Part shown: positions 48,530 to 61,088 of the stretch, in pieces
How the letters are laid out: every line of letters begins with the position of its first letter
Numbering within the stretch: position 1 is the stretch's first letter
Assembly (NCBI RefSeq): GCF_022682495.2
Contig: NC_071392.1
Span: 69,462,097 to 69,526,096, forward strand
Reading direction: 5' to 3'
DNA: 64,000 nucleotides
Origin: Desmodus rotundus
Taxonomy: Eukaryota > Chordata > Mammalia > Chiroptera > Phyllostomidae
Translations under genes and position numbers: made by a program
Notes under the pieces: model-generated
Told to the model about the DNA's origin: nothing
What the model saw: the letters and a program-made list of their open reading frames with translations, nothing else
Database searches by the model: none

Positions 48530-49400
48530 TCCACCGGGGTCTTTGGTTCTGTGGTTTGTCTTTGCCCGCTGCCACGTTAGGAATTGTGGTTCTCAATGCC
48601 AGAGTTTGGTAAAAAGGAAAGGAACTATTAAAAAGTTATACAAGTTTAGAGTAACAACGGAATGTTGTCATTAAATCTCACTCCCTTTAGAAATGAAGAT
48701 ACACCCACAAACACACAGTCCTGCCTCCCCTTGCCCAACCAGGCCAGTCAGGGGTATCGTATCTCAGGAAAAGAAATAGAAGTTCATAGCTCAGCTCAGC
48801 TCCCGTTCTTAATCCAAAACCTCATTCTCATGGTGGGCTGGTGGGAGTCCTTCTGCATTCTTTCAAACCTTTGAGAGTGAGAGAAAGAGAGTGAGAGCTC
48901 TGCATGGCTGCTACATCTTGCTTTCCTACTTCCTAAGCCACGTGGTCAAGAGAGGCCCCTCTCCATTCCCAAGACTGCGTGGTTAAAACCCCAACCTGGC
49001 TGCTGTGCCTGGGTTTAATTCCTGGTGCAGATCTTCCTCTGTAACCCTATTTCTAACCCCTCCCACTATCGGCTACACCTGCCAGTAGTCTGTTTTCTTC
49101 TGCCTTTCTCAGCTGCCATGGCTGGTCCCAGCAAGCGTGGCCCTGTGGCAAGGAGCAAACCATCTCCAAGCTTCATAGCAGGCTCTGTAACCTGGAGAGC
49201 TGCCTCCCAGCTACACCAGGGGTCAAAATCATGCATACCTTCCTGGATCCACGCAGGCTAGGAAACTTGCCTGCTGTTACTGATATGCAAAATAGCCCTC
49301 AATCCCCGTGCTGCTGCTTTTCCCCAGCCCTCAGGATAAGTTTGTTGGGGGGTTCTGGGGCCTCTCAGCCTACACCCTGTTAAGCTTACACCCCATTACA
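48530..49400 (+). mobile_element. Possible LTR/ERV-derived segment
   Basis: The stretch 'gcatggctgctacatcttgc' to 'gtttaattcctggtgcagat' has the flavour of an ERV R/U5 region. I cannot assign a family or define ends, and no AATAAA is present at the expected place. Treat as unclassified. Confidence 0.25.
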
Positions 49401-50039
49401 ATTCAAAACAATATTTAGGCAACACTGTCTTGCTACTAAGGTCTATTCAAGGGAGTGGCGGATCTGAGTGGGGTACTATATGTGTCATTGAATGGCTGCT
49501 CTGAGAAGAAACGTGAAACCAGAGTAGGAGAGACAGCCTTGTGAATAAGGAGGTGCAAAACTCATGATGAAGACCAAGAACAGCTCCAGGAGATGAGACA
49601 GGAAAAGGTCAAGAAGGAAATTTTAAGAGGTTAAGATTGTGGAGGTAATCTATTTCAGGTGTACCTTATCAATTGTTCCTATATACCTACCGTGAGTAGG
49701 CTATTGTACCAGACATGTGGGGAGTTGCAAAGGAAAGAGCACCTGCCCTAAGCAAGTGGAACTGCATCACCTTCAAGCATAACTCACTAAGCTTCAGCAT
49801 GTGCACAGTTTGAGGACAGGCAGTATGCCGAGGAATTTCAATACGGTTAACACCCAGCACTCAGGAAGTTAAAATCTGAAATGACATCAAAATGCTCAGT
49901 TTTTCAGAATGAATCTTTCTCTCTCCTCTCAGTTTCCATAATCATTTGACCCTCTTATGATAACTTATTATCTGCTATATAGTACCATTGTGTCTATAGA
50001 AATCAACTGCCCCTTCTAAAACAAATCAGATTCTTTCAC
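49401..50039. other. Intergenic, nothing recognised
   Basis: No gene or repeat call. Confidence 0.4.
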
Positions 50040-50360
50040 ACTTCTTCACACTGTGGCTTGTGCAGTACCTATGGCCAAGATGGGTAGGAACTATACTTCC
50101 CAATTCCCCTGGCACTTATATGTGGCCATGTGACTAGTTCTTACAAATGAAATGCAAGTGGAAGAGCCTTACTTGGGGCACCAAAACTTTAAGAAGCACA
50201 TGTGTCTTCTGTTTTTTTTCCTTCTGTCACCTAATTTTGCCTGCATCCCTGGGAAGATGATGTCACAAGATGGAAGGAGTCTGGCTTCCTGATTCATTGC
50301 TTGAGTGAAAGCCAACCAGAAACACTTTCCTCACATGATTATTATTATGTTACCAGCAGA
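50040..50360 (+). mobile_element. Ancient interspersed repeat, probably LTR
   Basis: The order 'ggaactatacttcccaattc', 'gtggccatgtgactagttct', 'caaatgaaatgcaagtggaa' and 'acaagatggaaggagtctgg' is a common mammalian repeat layout that I associate with old LTRs. The family name is uncertain. Confidence 0.4.
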
Positions 50361-50819
50361 TAAATGCTTATCATGTGTAAAAAGTAGGATTTATGGGTCT
50401 TCTTGTTCCATAGCGACACAATCTAATACAATGTCCTACATAAAGACACCTAATATAAATGTATTACATTACAAGTGACAGCCCAAGACAGGCATTCAAG
50501 CCCTTGCACAGAATCCCACAGAACACTCTATTTTGTCCATTGTAGTTATTTAGATGAAGGGAGAAAAATGATGGAATATAAGGCCGGTGAGGAAATATAA
50601 GGCAGGAAAAGAATCAATGCCTGAGTTTCACTTAGTCATGTTTTGCCATCTCATACCCATTCCCCATGGTTCCAAGAACACCATCTCATCTGTATTTGAT
50701 GAACTCAGCTTTTCCCACCCTTAGTCCAGGAACCTAAGATGGTGCTCAACTTCAAGCTCCAGAGATTTCAATGTGACTCATATCAAACCTATCAGAATAG
50801 GTTTGGAAGTGCTAGCCTC

Positions 50820-53075
50820 AAAAATTAGGCAAAAAAAAAAAGATACCCACATTAGAAAAGAAGAAGTAAAAATGTCACTATCTGCAGATGATACTATATT
50901 ATGTGAAGAAAACCCTGGAGACTCTATCAAAAACTGTTAGAACTAATAAAAGAATTCAGTAAAGTTGCAGGACACAAAAATCAATACATAAAAATTTGTT
51001 GTATTTCTATATACTAATAATGGACTATCAAAAAAAGAAATTTAAAAAACAATTTCATTTACAACTATATCAAAAAAGAATAAAATATGTAGGAATAAAT
51101 TTAACCAAGGACCTGGAAGACTTGTACATTAAAACCTTAATATAAGACATTAATTGTAAGACATCGAAGGATAAAAAATAAATAGAAAGATGTTTCTTGC
51201 TCATGGGTTAGAAGAATTAAATTTGTTAAAATGTCCATACTAACCAAAACAATCTACAGATTCAGTGCAACCCTATCAAAATTCCAGTGGCATTTTTCAC
51301 AAAAAGAGAACAATCCCAAAATTGGTGTGGAACCACAAGGGACCTCAAATAACCAAAATAATCTTGAGAATAAACAAAGCTGGAGGCATCATGTGCTCTG
51401 ATTTCAAAGTTTCTTACAAAGCTATAGTCATTAAAGCAGTATGGTATTGACATACAAGCATACACACAGATCAGTGGAACAGAATAAAGAGCCTAGAAAT
51501 AAACTCACATATATATAGTCAATTGGGGTAAGAATAGTCTCTTCAATAAATAGTGCTAGGAAAACTGGACAGCCACATGAAAAAAAAAATTAAACTGGAT
51601 CATTATCTTAAACTATACACAAAGATTTACTCAAAATAAATTTAAGACTTGAATATAAGACCTGAATTCATAAAACTCCTAGAGAAAACTGTAGGTGGTA
51701 TACTCCTTGACCTAGGTCTTGGTGATGATTTTTTTAATCCGACACCAAAGGGAAAAGCAACAAAAGCCAAACTGAATAAATAGGACTACATGAAACTGAA
51801 AAGCTTTTGCACAGCAAAAGAAACCATCAACAAAAAGGAAAGGCAACCTACTGAATCAGAGAAAATCTTGTCAAGCCATAAATATGATAAGAGCTTAGTA
51901 CCTAAAACATACAAAGAATTTACACAATTGAATAACAAAAAAAATAATCTGATTTAAAAAATGGGCAGAGTGCTTGAATAGGCATTTTTCCAAAGAAGAC
52001 ATACAGATGCCTAACAGGTAAATAAAAAGATATTCAAAATTACTAATTAACAGGAAAATGCAAATTAAAGCCACAAAAAGATATCACCTCAAACCTGTCA
52101 GAATGACTATTATCAAAAAGACAAAAAATAATAAGTGATGGTGAGAATGTGGAAAAAAGAGGACCCTAGTGCACTGTTGGTGGGAAAGGAAATTGGTGCA
52201 GACAGTTTAGAGAACAATATGGAGGTTTCTCAAAAAATTAAAAATAAAACTACCATACGATCTAGAAATTCCACTTTTGGGTATTTATCCAAAGAAAATG
52301 AACACACTAACTCAAAAAAATATATACAACCCATGTTCACTGCAACATTATTTGCAACAGCCAAGATATGTCCAAACTAAATGTCCATTGATGGATGAAT
52401 GGATAAAGAAAACATGATAGGTTTATTAGAATATTATTCAACCATAAAAATGAAGTGTTGTATGATTTCACATGAGGAATATAAAAACAAAACTAAGCCC
52501 TCACTGGTGTGGTTCAGTGGATTGAGTGCTGGCCTATGAACCAAAGGGTCCCTTGTTATATCCCCAGTCAGGGCATATGCCTGGGTTGCAGGCCAAGTCC
52601 CCAGTAAGGGGCACATGAGAGGCAACCACACATTGATGTTTCTCTCCCTCCCTTTCTCCCTTCCCTACCCCGCTCTCTAAAAATAAATAAATAAAATCTG
52701 TTTTAAAAAAACTAAGCTCGTAGATACAAAGAAGAGATTGGTGGTCACCAGAGGTGGGAATACGAAAGTGGAGGGGAGGGAGAAATAGCTGAAGGGGACG
52801 TAAAGGCACAAACTCAGTTGTAAAATAAATAAGTCATGTGAATGCAATGTATAACTTGGTGGGTATAGCTAAAAATGCTGTATTACACATTTGGAAGTTG
52901 CTAACAAAAGAAATCTTAAAAGTTCTCATCACAAGAGAGAAGTTTTTTAACTGTGTAAAGGAACAGAATTATTATGGTGATCGTTTCATAATGTATACAA
53001 ATATCAAGTCATTATATTGTACACCTTAAACTGATATAATATTATATGTCTATTATGCCTTAATTTTAAAAAATC
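50820..53075 (+). mobile_element. L1 LINE, 5'-truncated
   Basis: Plus-strand ORF2 from the mid reverse-transcriptase region ('ctatctgcagatgatactat') through '[19 protein letters not shown]' (51265-51450) and late ORF2 ('atttatccaaagaaaatgaa') to a 3'UTR ending near 53075. Many stops. A VES SINE is inserted at 52499-52707. Confidence 0.9.
52499..52707 (+). mobile_element. VES SINE
   Basis: 'ctcactggtgtggttcagtg' head, 'gcatatgcctgggttgcagg', A-rich tail. 10-bp duplication aaaactaagc (52489-52498 and 52708-52717). Confidence 0.95.
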
Positions 53076-53640
53076 ATTTTTTAAGAAGAGAGAGAAAAAG
53101 CAGTATCAGAATACCAGCTTCCTGTTATCACAGTGGCGGGTTCATGACCCCAGTGATTACAATTTCGTCTCGGTAACTATGAAGTATGGTTTAGGTATGA
53201 TAGGCATGTGACCTAGGTTTGTCCACTCTTCATGAGTTCACAGAATTCCACAGAAGTTACCAAAAACAGATGTCCCTGGCCTCTTCAGGGGAGAATGCGA
53301 AGCTGGAGCTGCTGCAGCCGTCTCAAGATGAGAGCCTGCCTGACAATGACGTTAGCCTGTGGAAGGGACGAAGGTAGATCATGTTCATCCCCTGGAGCTA
53401 AACGGGTCTGACGGTAACTATGCATGTACAGCAGACAAATTCTTCATCACTGAAGCCAACTTGGATGGGGCTCTCTGTCACTGTGATTAGGAAACTTCTG
53501 ACTGATGTATCATAGGAACTTCTGGTGTACAAGCAATATACCCTGCACATGCAGGTGCAGCTAGTGGTTGTGACAGATCCCTCTGATGGGCAGTCAAGGG
53601 CGTTAGGCTGTAGAACAAGTCAGTGGAAGTTGTGGTGCTT
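53076..53640. other. Intergenic, probably an old repeat of unknown class
   Basis: Contains 'ggcatgtgacctaggtttgt' and 'agctggagctgctgcagccg', phrases that recur in old mammalian LTR-like repeats. No family is assigned and no coding frame is supported. Confidence 0.3.
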
Positions 53641-53655
53641 GAAAATGAAGGTCTG

Positions 53656-54708
53656 AATACATCTGTTAGATGGCAACAAACATGAACCCTATTTGGGATA
53701 TCATTTAGGTTGAGATCAAGGGCAAGATTCCTGGAGACTCTTCAGGGTAAGACATTAATAGTGGGTCTGGAATAAGTATGAGAGGAAAGGGGATGAGTGG
53801 TGGAAGATATTGGCCTCCTGGAGAGGCAGTCTGGGGATGTGTCTGAGAGGAGAAATATAATCTGTGCAGGAGGAGGATCCCGGAGCTTCTGGACTCTAAG
53901 GAGAAGTGTGGACTGAATTACAGAGAAATACTACTCAGCTCTCTCAGGGACCTTCGTGGAAGCCATGGGTAGAGCAGACTGAGTTGTACAACCTGGTCCA
54001 GAATCCAGATGCTGCCTTTACTGGCATGCTAACTTCTCAGGGCCTCAGTTTCCTCATATGCACAACAGGCATAATAAAAATAGAACCTATCACACATTGT
54101 CATTATGAATATTGCATGAGATTAAACCCGTGACCCGACACCATACACACTGGTGGGGCCTCAGAGCCACTGGATGTTTGTGTTCTTTCTTTTGCTTTGA
54201 GCTGTCCCTCTCACCCAAACACCATGCTTTTCTAAAGCCCTCCTCTGCCCCTGCAAACTTCTGGTATCCTCAGCCATGTGCTGACGAGAGTATTTTCTGG
54301 AGTGGAAATTAACTAAAATGTAGTGGCATACCCTCATTTTGTATCACTGTGTGTGTGACCACTAGCTGTGGAATTCAAGCCACAGATAAATAATTGGCCC
54401 TTCAGCCATCTTTCACGTCTTCAGAGACAGGCAGCCATGATCCATCATAGCTGCAGAACCCCCAATGACCATCATCCTGTTACACTTGGATGTGTTCAGG
54501 AACATAATTTACTATTAAACAGGGCCACGATCAGCAACAAAGAAATTATTCTTCCCTGGAGGCAGACTCTTCCATTGCATTATGTGCATGCTGTGATTTT
54601 TAAATACTAATTATATTGTAAACTAAAAATTTATTGGATGTATCATAAATCTGGATGTCTCTTCTTTCTGTGTGCCCAATAAATATACTCCTCATCAAAA
54701 AAAAGGAA
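53656..54708 (+). pseudogene. Retrocopy of an unidentified polyadenylated transcript
   Basis: A roughly 1,053-bp insertion bounded by a perfect 15-bp duplication gaaaatgaaggtctg (53641-53655 and 54709-54723). It ends with AATAAA (54678-54683), a 13-base spacer and an A8 run (54697-54704). The first duplication is preceded by TT, fitting an L1 endonuclease site (TT/GAAA). These are the marks of L1-driven retroposition of a cellular RNA. I do not recognise the parent. The longest plus frames are about 66-80 codons with no protein similarity that I can see, so the source may be a 3'UTR or a long non-coding RNA. A MIR (about 53990-54130) lies inside and must have been part of the transcript. What is seen: duplication, signal, tail. 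What is inferred: retrocopy origin. Confidence 0.7.
53990..54130 (+). mobile_element. MIR SINE within the retrocopy
   Basis: 'ttctcagggcctcagtttcc', 'tcatatgcacaacaggcata' and 'attatgaatattgcatgaga' follow the MIR core and 3' half. Confidence 0.8.
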
Positions 54709-54723
54709 GAAAATGAAGGTCTG

Positions 54724-56000
54724 GTTTCTGCTTGGGCTTCATCCCCCTCCCTAATACTCTTTCTCTAAGCCATCAGAGGGTTAGGAAGGACCAAAATTCC
54801 TTGGTAAGGCTATTTTCCCAATTTTATCCTCAATGTATCTTAAAAACTTTGCATTTGTATTGCTTTACAACAAACAAGCTGAACCAAAGCCATGTGTAGG
54901 CCATGCACATCCGACTTCTCTCACCTCCCAGACCTAGCTTTCCCACCCTCTTGCCACCCCTGTGCTTTTTCTGTGTAGAAACTCTAAAGATACCCCAGCT
55001 GAAAGTTAAATTCCACAACTTTGCTCAATAGAAAGAACCCAAAACAGGACCAAAATGGTTTTTCAGATTCTGGAGGTGAAACCTGAGATTTGTAGTGAAA
55101 TGGGTCTGAGAGCCAAGGACCCCGGCCGAAGAGATAAGGAGGACCAGGTGACAGGGTGGGCGGAAGGCTGTCTGGGTTGTTTTGGAGACTGACACTAATG
55201 AGATCAATGCAGCTTTCACGTGATCTTTGTGATTAGTCTCATCGGTTGCCTCAATCCATTTAAGGATCTAGGAAATGACCAGAATAAGGGCTTGGGTCAT
55301 TCACTTTAAGTTCCTAAACACAGGGGCCAAGTTCTATTCATAGCAACATTGCCAAACCAAACACCCAAACTTGTCACCTTTTTGTTTCCTTGCTTCCCCC
55401 CCACTCCCGAGACTGAAACCATATGTGAGCAATAACAGTCAGTATAGTCTTGGTTCAGCTTCCCCAGACTTTGCTTAATGAGCTCCCTCCAACTACCATT
55501 GCGTATTCCCCCAGATCAGTTTAAGACAATCGGGAAAGGTAAAGACAGAGGCTTGCTCTAGTTGCAGGGTAGGGGGGTCACAAGTTCATATTCCATTTAA
55601 GCCTCCGATAATTCTATTTGTTTCCTTTGCATTAGTCTTCTGAGATAATGAATACTTCCATAGCAACAAAGTCTGACAATAAATCGTCACCTTGATTTTC
55701 ACATTTTCAAAGACATATCCTTCAATGGCAACCAAAACAGAAGTCTCAGCAATTAATATGCAATAATGACTACAAGGTGAACAGTTTTTCTATTCCATTT
55801 TCTTAGCAACATCATTGATTGATTCTCTTGGAAAGGAATTTAGATTGGATTAGAGGATCTTTTTTCCCACTTGTATAGCAGTGTTATGAGCAATTAAAAT
55901 ATGCAGTTGCTTTTGAACAACACAGGTATTTAGTGACTTTGGTAGAGATTCCTTATATTCTGAGGCAAGTGAGTTATAAATGGAATTTTATTTTAAAACT
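54724..56000. other. Intergenic, nothing recognised
   Basis: No gene or firm repeat call. Confidence 0.4.
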
Positions 56001-56184
56001 CTGTCTCGGCCCTGACTGGCTAGCTCAACTGGTTAGAGTGTTATTTTGACATTCCAAGGTTTCAAGTTCCATCCCTGGTCAAGCACATACAAGAATCAAC
56101 CAATGAATGCATAAATAAGTAGAACAACAAATTATAATCTTTCTCTCTCTCTAAAAATGAATAAATAAAAAATTTTCTAAATAA
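56001..56184 (+). mobile_element. VES SINE, divergent subfamily
   Basis: 'ggccctgactggctagctca' and 'actggttagagtgttatttt' form a tRNA-like head distinct from the other copies. The tail has 'aaaatgaataaataaaa'. A short taaact-type duplication flanks it (taaaact at 55994-56000 and 56185-56191). Confidence 0.85.
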
Positions 56185-56191
56185 TAAAACT

Positions 56192-56639
56192 GTTGCTCTG
56201 GTTACAGTTGCCAAAGGATTCTGAAAGAAAAAAGTATGTGCATAACTGAAAAATGTATAAAATATTTCAGATATAGTAAATATTTTAGAGACTGAATTCA
56301 AAAGACTGCTGCTGCTCTACTTTCTTATCAACTTCCTTTCTTCTTTGCACACCACACTTCATAGACAATCTCCCTAAATTGTGTGAAACAAGAACCCATC
56401 GTGTAACAAATTAAAATTAAAAAAAGACTATACCCATCAGCCATGAGGAAATTGAGTTGTGGCAATTGTGAGGGTTTAAGACTCCCAGTGTTCAGCAGCT
56501 ATGTCTTTGTAAGGGCTTCATTGGAACACAGGTGTGTGCAAGGGGATCCTTGAAAATCCAGAACCTCAGTGAGCTTACTTAGCACAAGTCCTGAAAGGAC
56601 AAATATCTAAATGTCTACTCTAAACTGGTGTGGTTAGGT
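56192..56639. other. Intergenic, nothing recognised
   Basis: No call. Confidence 0.4.
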
Positions 56640-56770
56640 ATAACTTCTAAAATTATATACTTAGATTCCTCTTATAACTGAGATCATATGGTATTTGTCT
56701 TTCACTGACTGGCTTATTTCACTTAGCATAATGCTCTCTAGTTCCATCCATGCTGTCACAAAAGGTAGAA
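56640..56770 (-). mobile_element. L1 fragment
   Basis: 'ctgagatcatatggtatttg', 'tctttcactgactggcttat' and 'ttagcataatgctctctagt': reverse complement of late L1 sequence. Confidence 0.8.
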
Positions 56771-57948
56771 GAAAAAAATTGGGACAACTATAATAGCATA
56801 AACAATAAACATTAAAAATTATATATTTATTTCATTTTTCTGGACCTTGTGATTGTGGCTGTGAAGGGCCAATACATGGCACACCTCTCTTCCCTACCCC
56901 AATAGATGCAGGAATCTGACAGAGATCAAAACATGAACTTTATTATTGATACAACCTAGTAGGGAGATGTGGCTTAAATGTTCAACTTCAATAGATTTTC
57001 TAACACCTTGTCACTGTATTAAACTTACTCATAAGGGGCAAAGCAGTGAATCTATTGCACGAGGAGTTGAGACTGGCACCTGGCCTCTTTGAGCTCCTCC
57101 TGACACTGAATCACCCAGCAAAAGAGGGGATGACTGTCCTGCTAGGGACTGATTGATCTTGAGTGAGAAGGGGGTAATTGGGGTTGCTAGTACATAATAA
57201 GAGAAAAAAAATTGTGTGAAAAACAGGAGATTCTCTAGGACATCTGAGTGTAAACATGTCCTGTGAGAAAAGCCCATGGAAAATGACAGTAGTCCAATGT
57301 CAACAAACTGCTAATGGCTCAGATCTCTCTGGAATGAAAGTTAGGGTCACCTCACCAGGCAAAGAATCATGATCAGTTGAGGTAAATGCTCAGGGCAGAG
57401 GAAATATGGAAGAGGTATTAGAAGAAGGTAGTTACAAACAGTAGCTATAACCATATGACCTGTTGCAAAAATGAGGACTATAATTGTTATGAGTGGTTTT
57501 ACTTATTTTATATGAATATTTTTTCTTACCTCTTTCACCCCTTATTATCCAACATAAAATGCATTAATAGTAGTTAACTCAGTATTTAAGTTACCTGATA
57601 TCAAAGGGGAATATGAATCAGCAAGAATGAACACCCAAATACAAAAACAGAGACTTGTTACTTCTCATGCAGAAAGGGTAGCATGTTTTTCAGTTGTATG
57701 TGATACAGTTATCACAAGTTAGGTGCAAGTATGACTTCTTTATGATCATAATTTCAGATTAAGCATAGTTTAAACTGTGTACAGATGCCAACTTAACAGG
57801 GGTTGGATTGTGGCGACTTGTTGATTTGGTTAGGTTGAACGCCATTTTTTAGAATTCCCTTCCATGTAAATTTCTAATTAGGGTGGGACAGATCTGGAAA
57901 CAGAAACATACAGGTAGAGATATTTAATTTTATCTATAGATATAGATA
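56771..57948. other. Intergenic, nothing recognised
   Basis: No call. Confidence 0.4.
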
Positions 57949-57950
57949 TA

Positions 57951-58121
57951 TCATATTTTGCCATGTATAATGCTCTCCCCTGTGTAATATGCACCCACAT
58001 TTTTGTTGTTATTATTATGCCCATGGTATGTAATCATTATACCCATGTATAATGCACATCCTAATTTTTCCCTCAAAAATCTGGGCAAAAAAAAGTGTGC
58101 CTTATACATGGCAAAATATGG
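57951..58121. mobile_element. 171-bp mariner/Tc1-like MITE
   Basis: Terminal inverted repeats of 20 bp: left tcatattttgccatgtataa (57951-57970) and right ttatacatggcaaaatatgg (58102-58121), differing at one base. Both ends are flanked by TA (57949-57950 and 58122-58123), as expected for mariner/Tc1 target duplication. The interior repeats the motif tgtataatgc (three variants) and has no open frame. The superfamily is inferred from the TA flank only. Confidence 0.7.
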
Positions 58122-58123
58122 TA

Positions 58124-58240
58124 GATATGTTTATATCTACTTATGTCTATATGTATTACTATATCTATATGGGTATAGATATCTATAAACATATCCATAG
58201 ATATTTACATAGCTATTTGTAAATATATCCACATGTATCT
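58124..58240. repeat. Degenerate (TATC/TATA)n tract
   Basis: Repeated tatat, atct and atag units. Short frames rich in Tyr are compositional. Confidence 0.65.
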
Positions 58241-59559
58241 ATCTCCCCTTCCTGACTGCCTGGGCTGTGGACTAAGATTCAGTATCAGATGTGTTGACAA
58301 CTGTTTTTTGGAGACAGCCTAACCAGCTCCCACAATTGTTCTGTGAGGTCAAATCCACACAACTCTTTTTAGATGGAGATCTAGATCTGGCAGTGGTTCT
58401 GCTTCCTAACTGAATCCAGACACAATATATTCAAAGATGGAACCAACGTAATTTGCTAACATATTGAACTTAGAATAAAAGAGAAAGAGGGGCAAGAATG
58501 ACTACAAGGTTTTTGGCCTGAGAAGCTAGAAGAATGGAGCTGCCATTTACTATGCAGGAGAATGCTGAGATTGAACAGATTTAAGGGAGAAAGTCAAGAA
58601 TGTCTTTATAGTGATGTTATATTTGAAATACTTACTAGACATCCAGATGGAGGTGTCAGGTAATCACCTGGATTTACAAGTCTGAAGTCCAGGTGAGATG
58701 GCTTAACTACAGATGAAAATTTGGCATCCATCCTAAATTTTAAGTACTTAATAATTAAGTAATTTTTATGGTACTTAATTATCTTAACTAGCATAGATAG
58801 CACTTAAGCCATGCAAATGAATGAAGTCACCTAGGGGGTGAATGTAGAAGGAGAAGAAAAGTGATCTGAAAATGGAAAACTGAAAGAAGAAAAAGAGTTG
58901 TAAAAATAAAGAGGATTCACCAAAGGTGATTAAGTGCAACTGTTGAATAGAGAAAAGGGTGTTTGGTTGTGTCGATTGCTTCTGATACTTGCAGATGGCT
59001 GAGGGCTTAAATATACCATTGGATTTAGCTAAGGAGAGGTCATTTCTAATTGTGGTTGGAATAACTTTGAGTTGAGAGATGAGGATGAAAGCCTGACTAG
59101 GGAAAATTCACTAGACAATGGGAGAAAAGAAGTGGAGACTAAAAAGGAAGTCTCTTTTCTGAGAAATTTTGCTGTCAAGAGGAGCAGAGAAATGGTGGAA
59201 GCTGGTGGGAAATATTGGGTTGAGAGTCTTTTTTTGGATGAGACATTGCAGCATGTTTACATGCTAATGTGAATGATCAAGTAGATCAATGAAAATTAAT
59301 GATTAAAGAGAGAAGGGGAGCCATTAGAGCAATATCATTGGGAAAATGAAAAGAAATGGAATCCAGGGCACATGTGGAGAGATGGCCATAGATTGAAGCA
59401 CAGGCCATTCATCTCCTTTAAGTGCAGGAGAGCCAGTTATGTGGGTTTAGGTACAGATGCTTCAGTGGATTAGGTAGTGGGAGTCTGTGGAAGTCCTTTG
59501 CTGAATACTTCTATTTTCTAGCAAAGAAAGAAGCAGTTATCAGCTAATAATGGGTTATT
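58241..59559. other. Intergenic, nothing recognised
   Basis: No call. Confidence 0.4.
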
Positions 59560-59830
59560 GCTGCCAAAATATGAAAACACTAATTCATAAACATATATAT
59601 ATCCCTATGTTCATTGCAGTATTAATCACAATTGCTAAGTCATGGAAACAACCTAGTGTCCACCAGTGGATGAATGGATAAAGGAGATGTGGTCCATCTA
59701 TACAATGGAATATGACTCAGCCATAAAAAAAGATGAAATACTGTCAATTGCAGCAACTGGATGGATTGTGAAGGTATTGTGTTAAGTGAAATAAGTCAGG
59801 TGGAAAAGGACAAAAACCATATGAATTCCT
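59560..59830 (+). mobile_element. L1 late-ORF2 fragment
   Basis: 'atgttcattgcagtattaat', 'ccaccagtggatgaatggat', 'caatggaatatgactcagcc' and 'gttaagtgaaataagtcagg': standard L1 C-terminal/3' sequence. No 3' tail is seen. Confidence 0.85.
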
Positions 59831-60677
59831 GTTTTTTAACTCACTCAAAATCCCCTGACTCAGAGGTCCCTAGCAGTGACCCTTTTCAGTGCCCCTTCAG
59901 TTTGCAGAGCCCTGCTCTCACACCTTTTGTGAGTCTCACTTCCCTATTCGAGGTTCTCTCTCAGAGCAGCAGAGGCAAAGGGGACTTGGACAGGCAGGCC
60001 TATGATTGAAAACTCTACAACTGAAAATGCTCCAAGTAAGTCAACTCACTTGTAAGATTTGGAAGCATAGCCCTGTAAGCATTCCTACATGGAGTACAAA
60101 AATGACATTGGCCAATGACCTGATGGCCAAACTGTAGATTGTATCACAATTTTGAGGTTCCTGGTGCAAATGGCTTTGCAACAACCAGGCTACCCGGTAT
60201 ATAAGAATGTGTGAAGAGCCTAATGTGAGTGGCAGAAAGAATTCCTCTGGGAAGATACGGAACTTCTAGCCCAACCCCAAATATCCTAAGTGTTGGCAAC
60301 AGTAGAGAAGGTTATATTTCTGAAGAATCATTCCAGCAATAAAATTGTCTTGCTCTGAGAGCTTCAAGTAGTAATAGCAAAGTTTTAGCCATTGATATGT
60401 AATCAAGTTATGTAAAGATATCTAACAACTGAAAAAGTTGGGAAATTGTATGTAAATATAGCTGCATAAAATGGTAGTTAATTGGATTGCTGTTAGCACT
60501 TTAGCATTCCAGTTAAACTACGGAGAAATTTTGTATTTTAATAAGGTGCTCATATAAGGAGGGCTAAATTTACAACATAGTTGTAGCTTTCCTACCCCAG
60601 AAAGTGATCACTTAATTGAACTCTGTGAATTCAATATATGAGTCAGTACATAGAATGGCTATATGTACACATTCTAT

Positions 60678-60679
<2 letters not shown>
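59831..60679. other. Intergenic, nothing recognised
   Basis: No call. Confidence 0.4.
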
Positions 60680-60722
<43 letters not shown>

Positions 60723-60727
60723 TATAA
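60680..60727. repeat. (TA)n microsatellite
   Basis: About 18 perfect TA units, then an interrupted tail (cata, tatata). Confidence 0.95.
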
Positions 60728-60756
60728 TGAAAGAAACTCTTTTTCATCTATAGAGA

Positions 60757-61088
60757 GGTTCTCAGCCCAGACTGCAATTCGAATCACTACAGAAACTTTA
60801 CAAAAAATACAGATTTCTGGGTTTCACTCCAGACTAATTGCAGCATAATGAAATGACAGGTGGCGTCGGGGAGGGCACAGTGCACTTTCCGAAGCTCCTT
60901 GGTGATTCTGATAAGCATCAAGGTCTAGAATCACACTTAGAATCTCCTGGAAAAATCTTGAAACCTCTTGATGGCCAAACCATACCTTAGACCAATTAAA
61001 TCAGAATTGTGAATTGCTGAATCCAAGTATCAGTATTTTTAAAGCTTCCTAACTAATAACAAGATACAGCCAAGGTTGAGAACCACTG
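60757..61088 (+). mobile_element. Two adjacent MER5-type (hAT-Charlie) MITEs
   Basis: The first copy begins 'agaggttctcagcccagact' and includes 'gaagctccttggtgattctg'. The second ends 'agccaaggttgagaaccact' and includes 'taaatcagaattgtgaatt' and 'gtatttttaaagcttcc'. The opening ggttctca and closing tgagaacc are the MER5 inverted ends. The two copies abut at about 60930. Confidence 0.8.

Noticed and set aside
49025..49261. 78-codon frame beginning in a CCATGG context
   Set aside because: It lies in a segment that looks repeat-like and no protein similarity is evident.
53276..53640. Possible processed coding pseudogene, from readings such as ELNGSDGNYACTADKFFITEANLDG
   Set aside because: Stops break the frame on either side and I do not recognise the protein. 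It lies outside the target-duplication-bounded insert and may be old repeat sequence.
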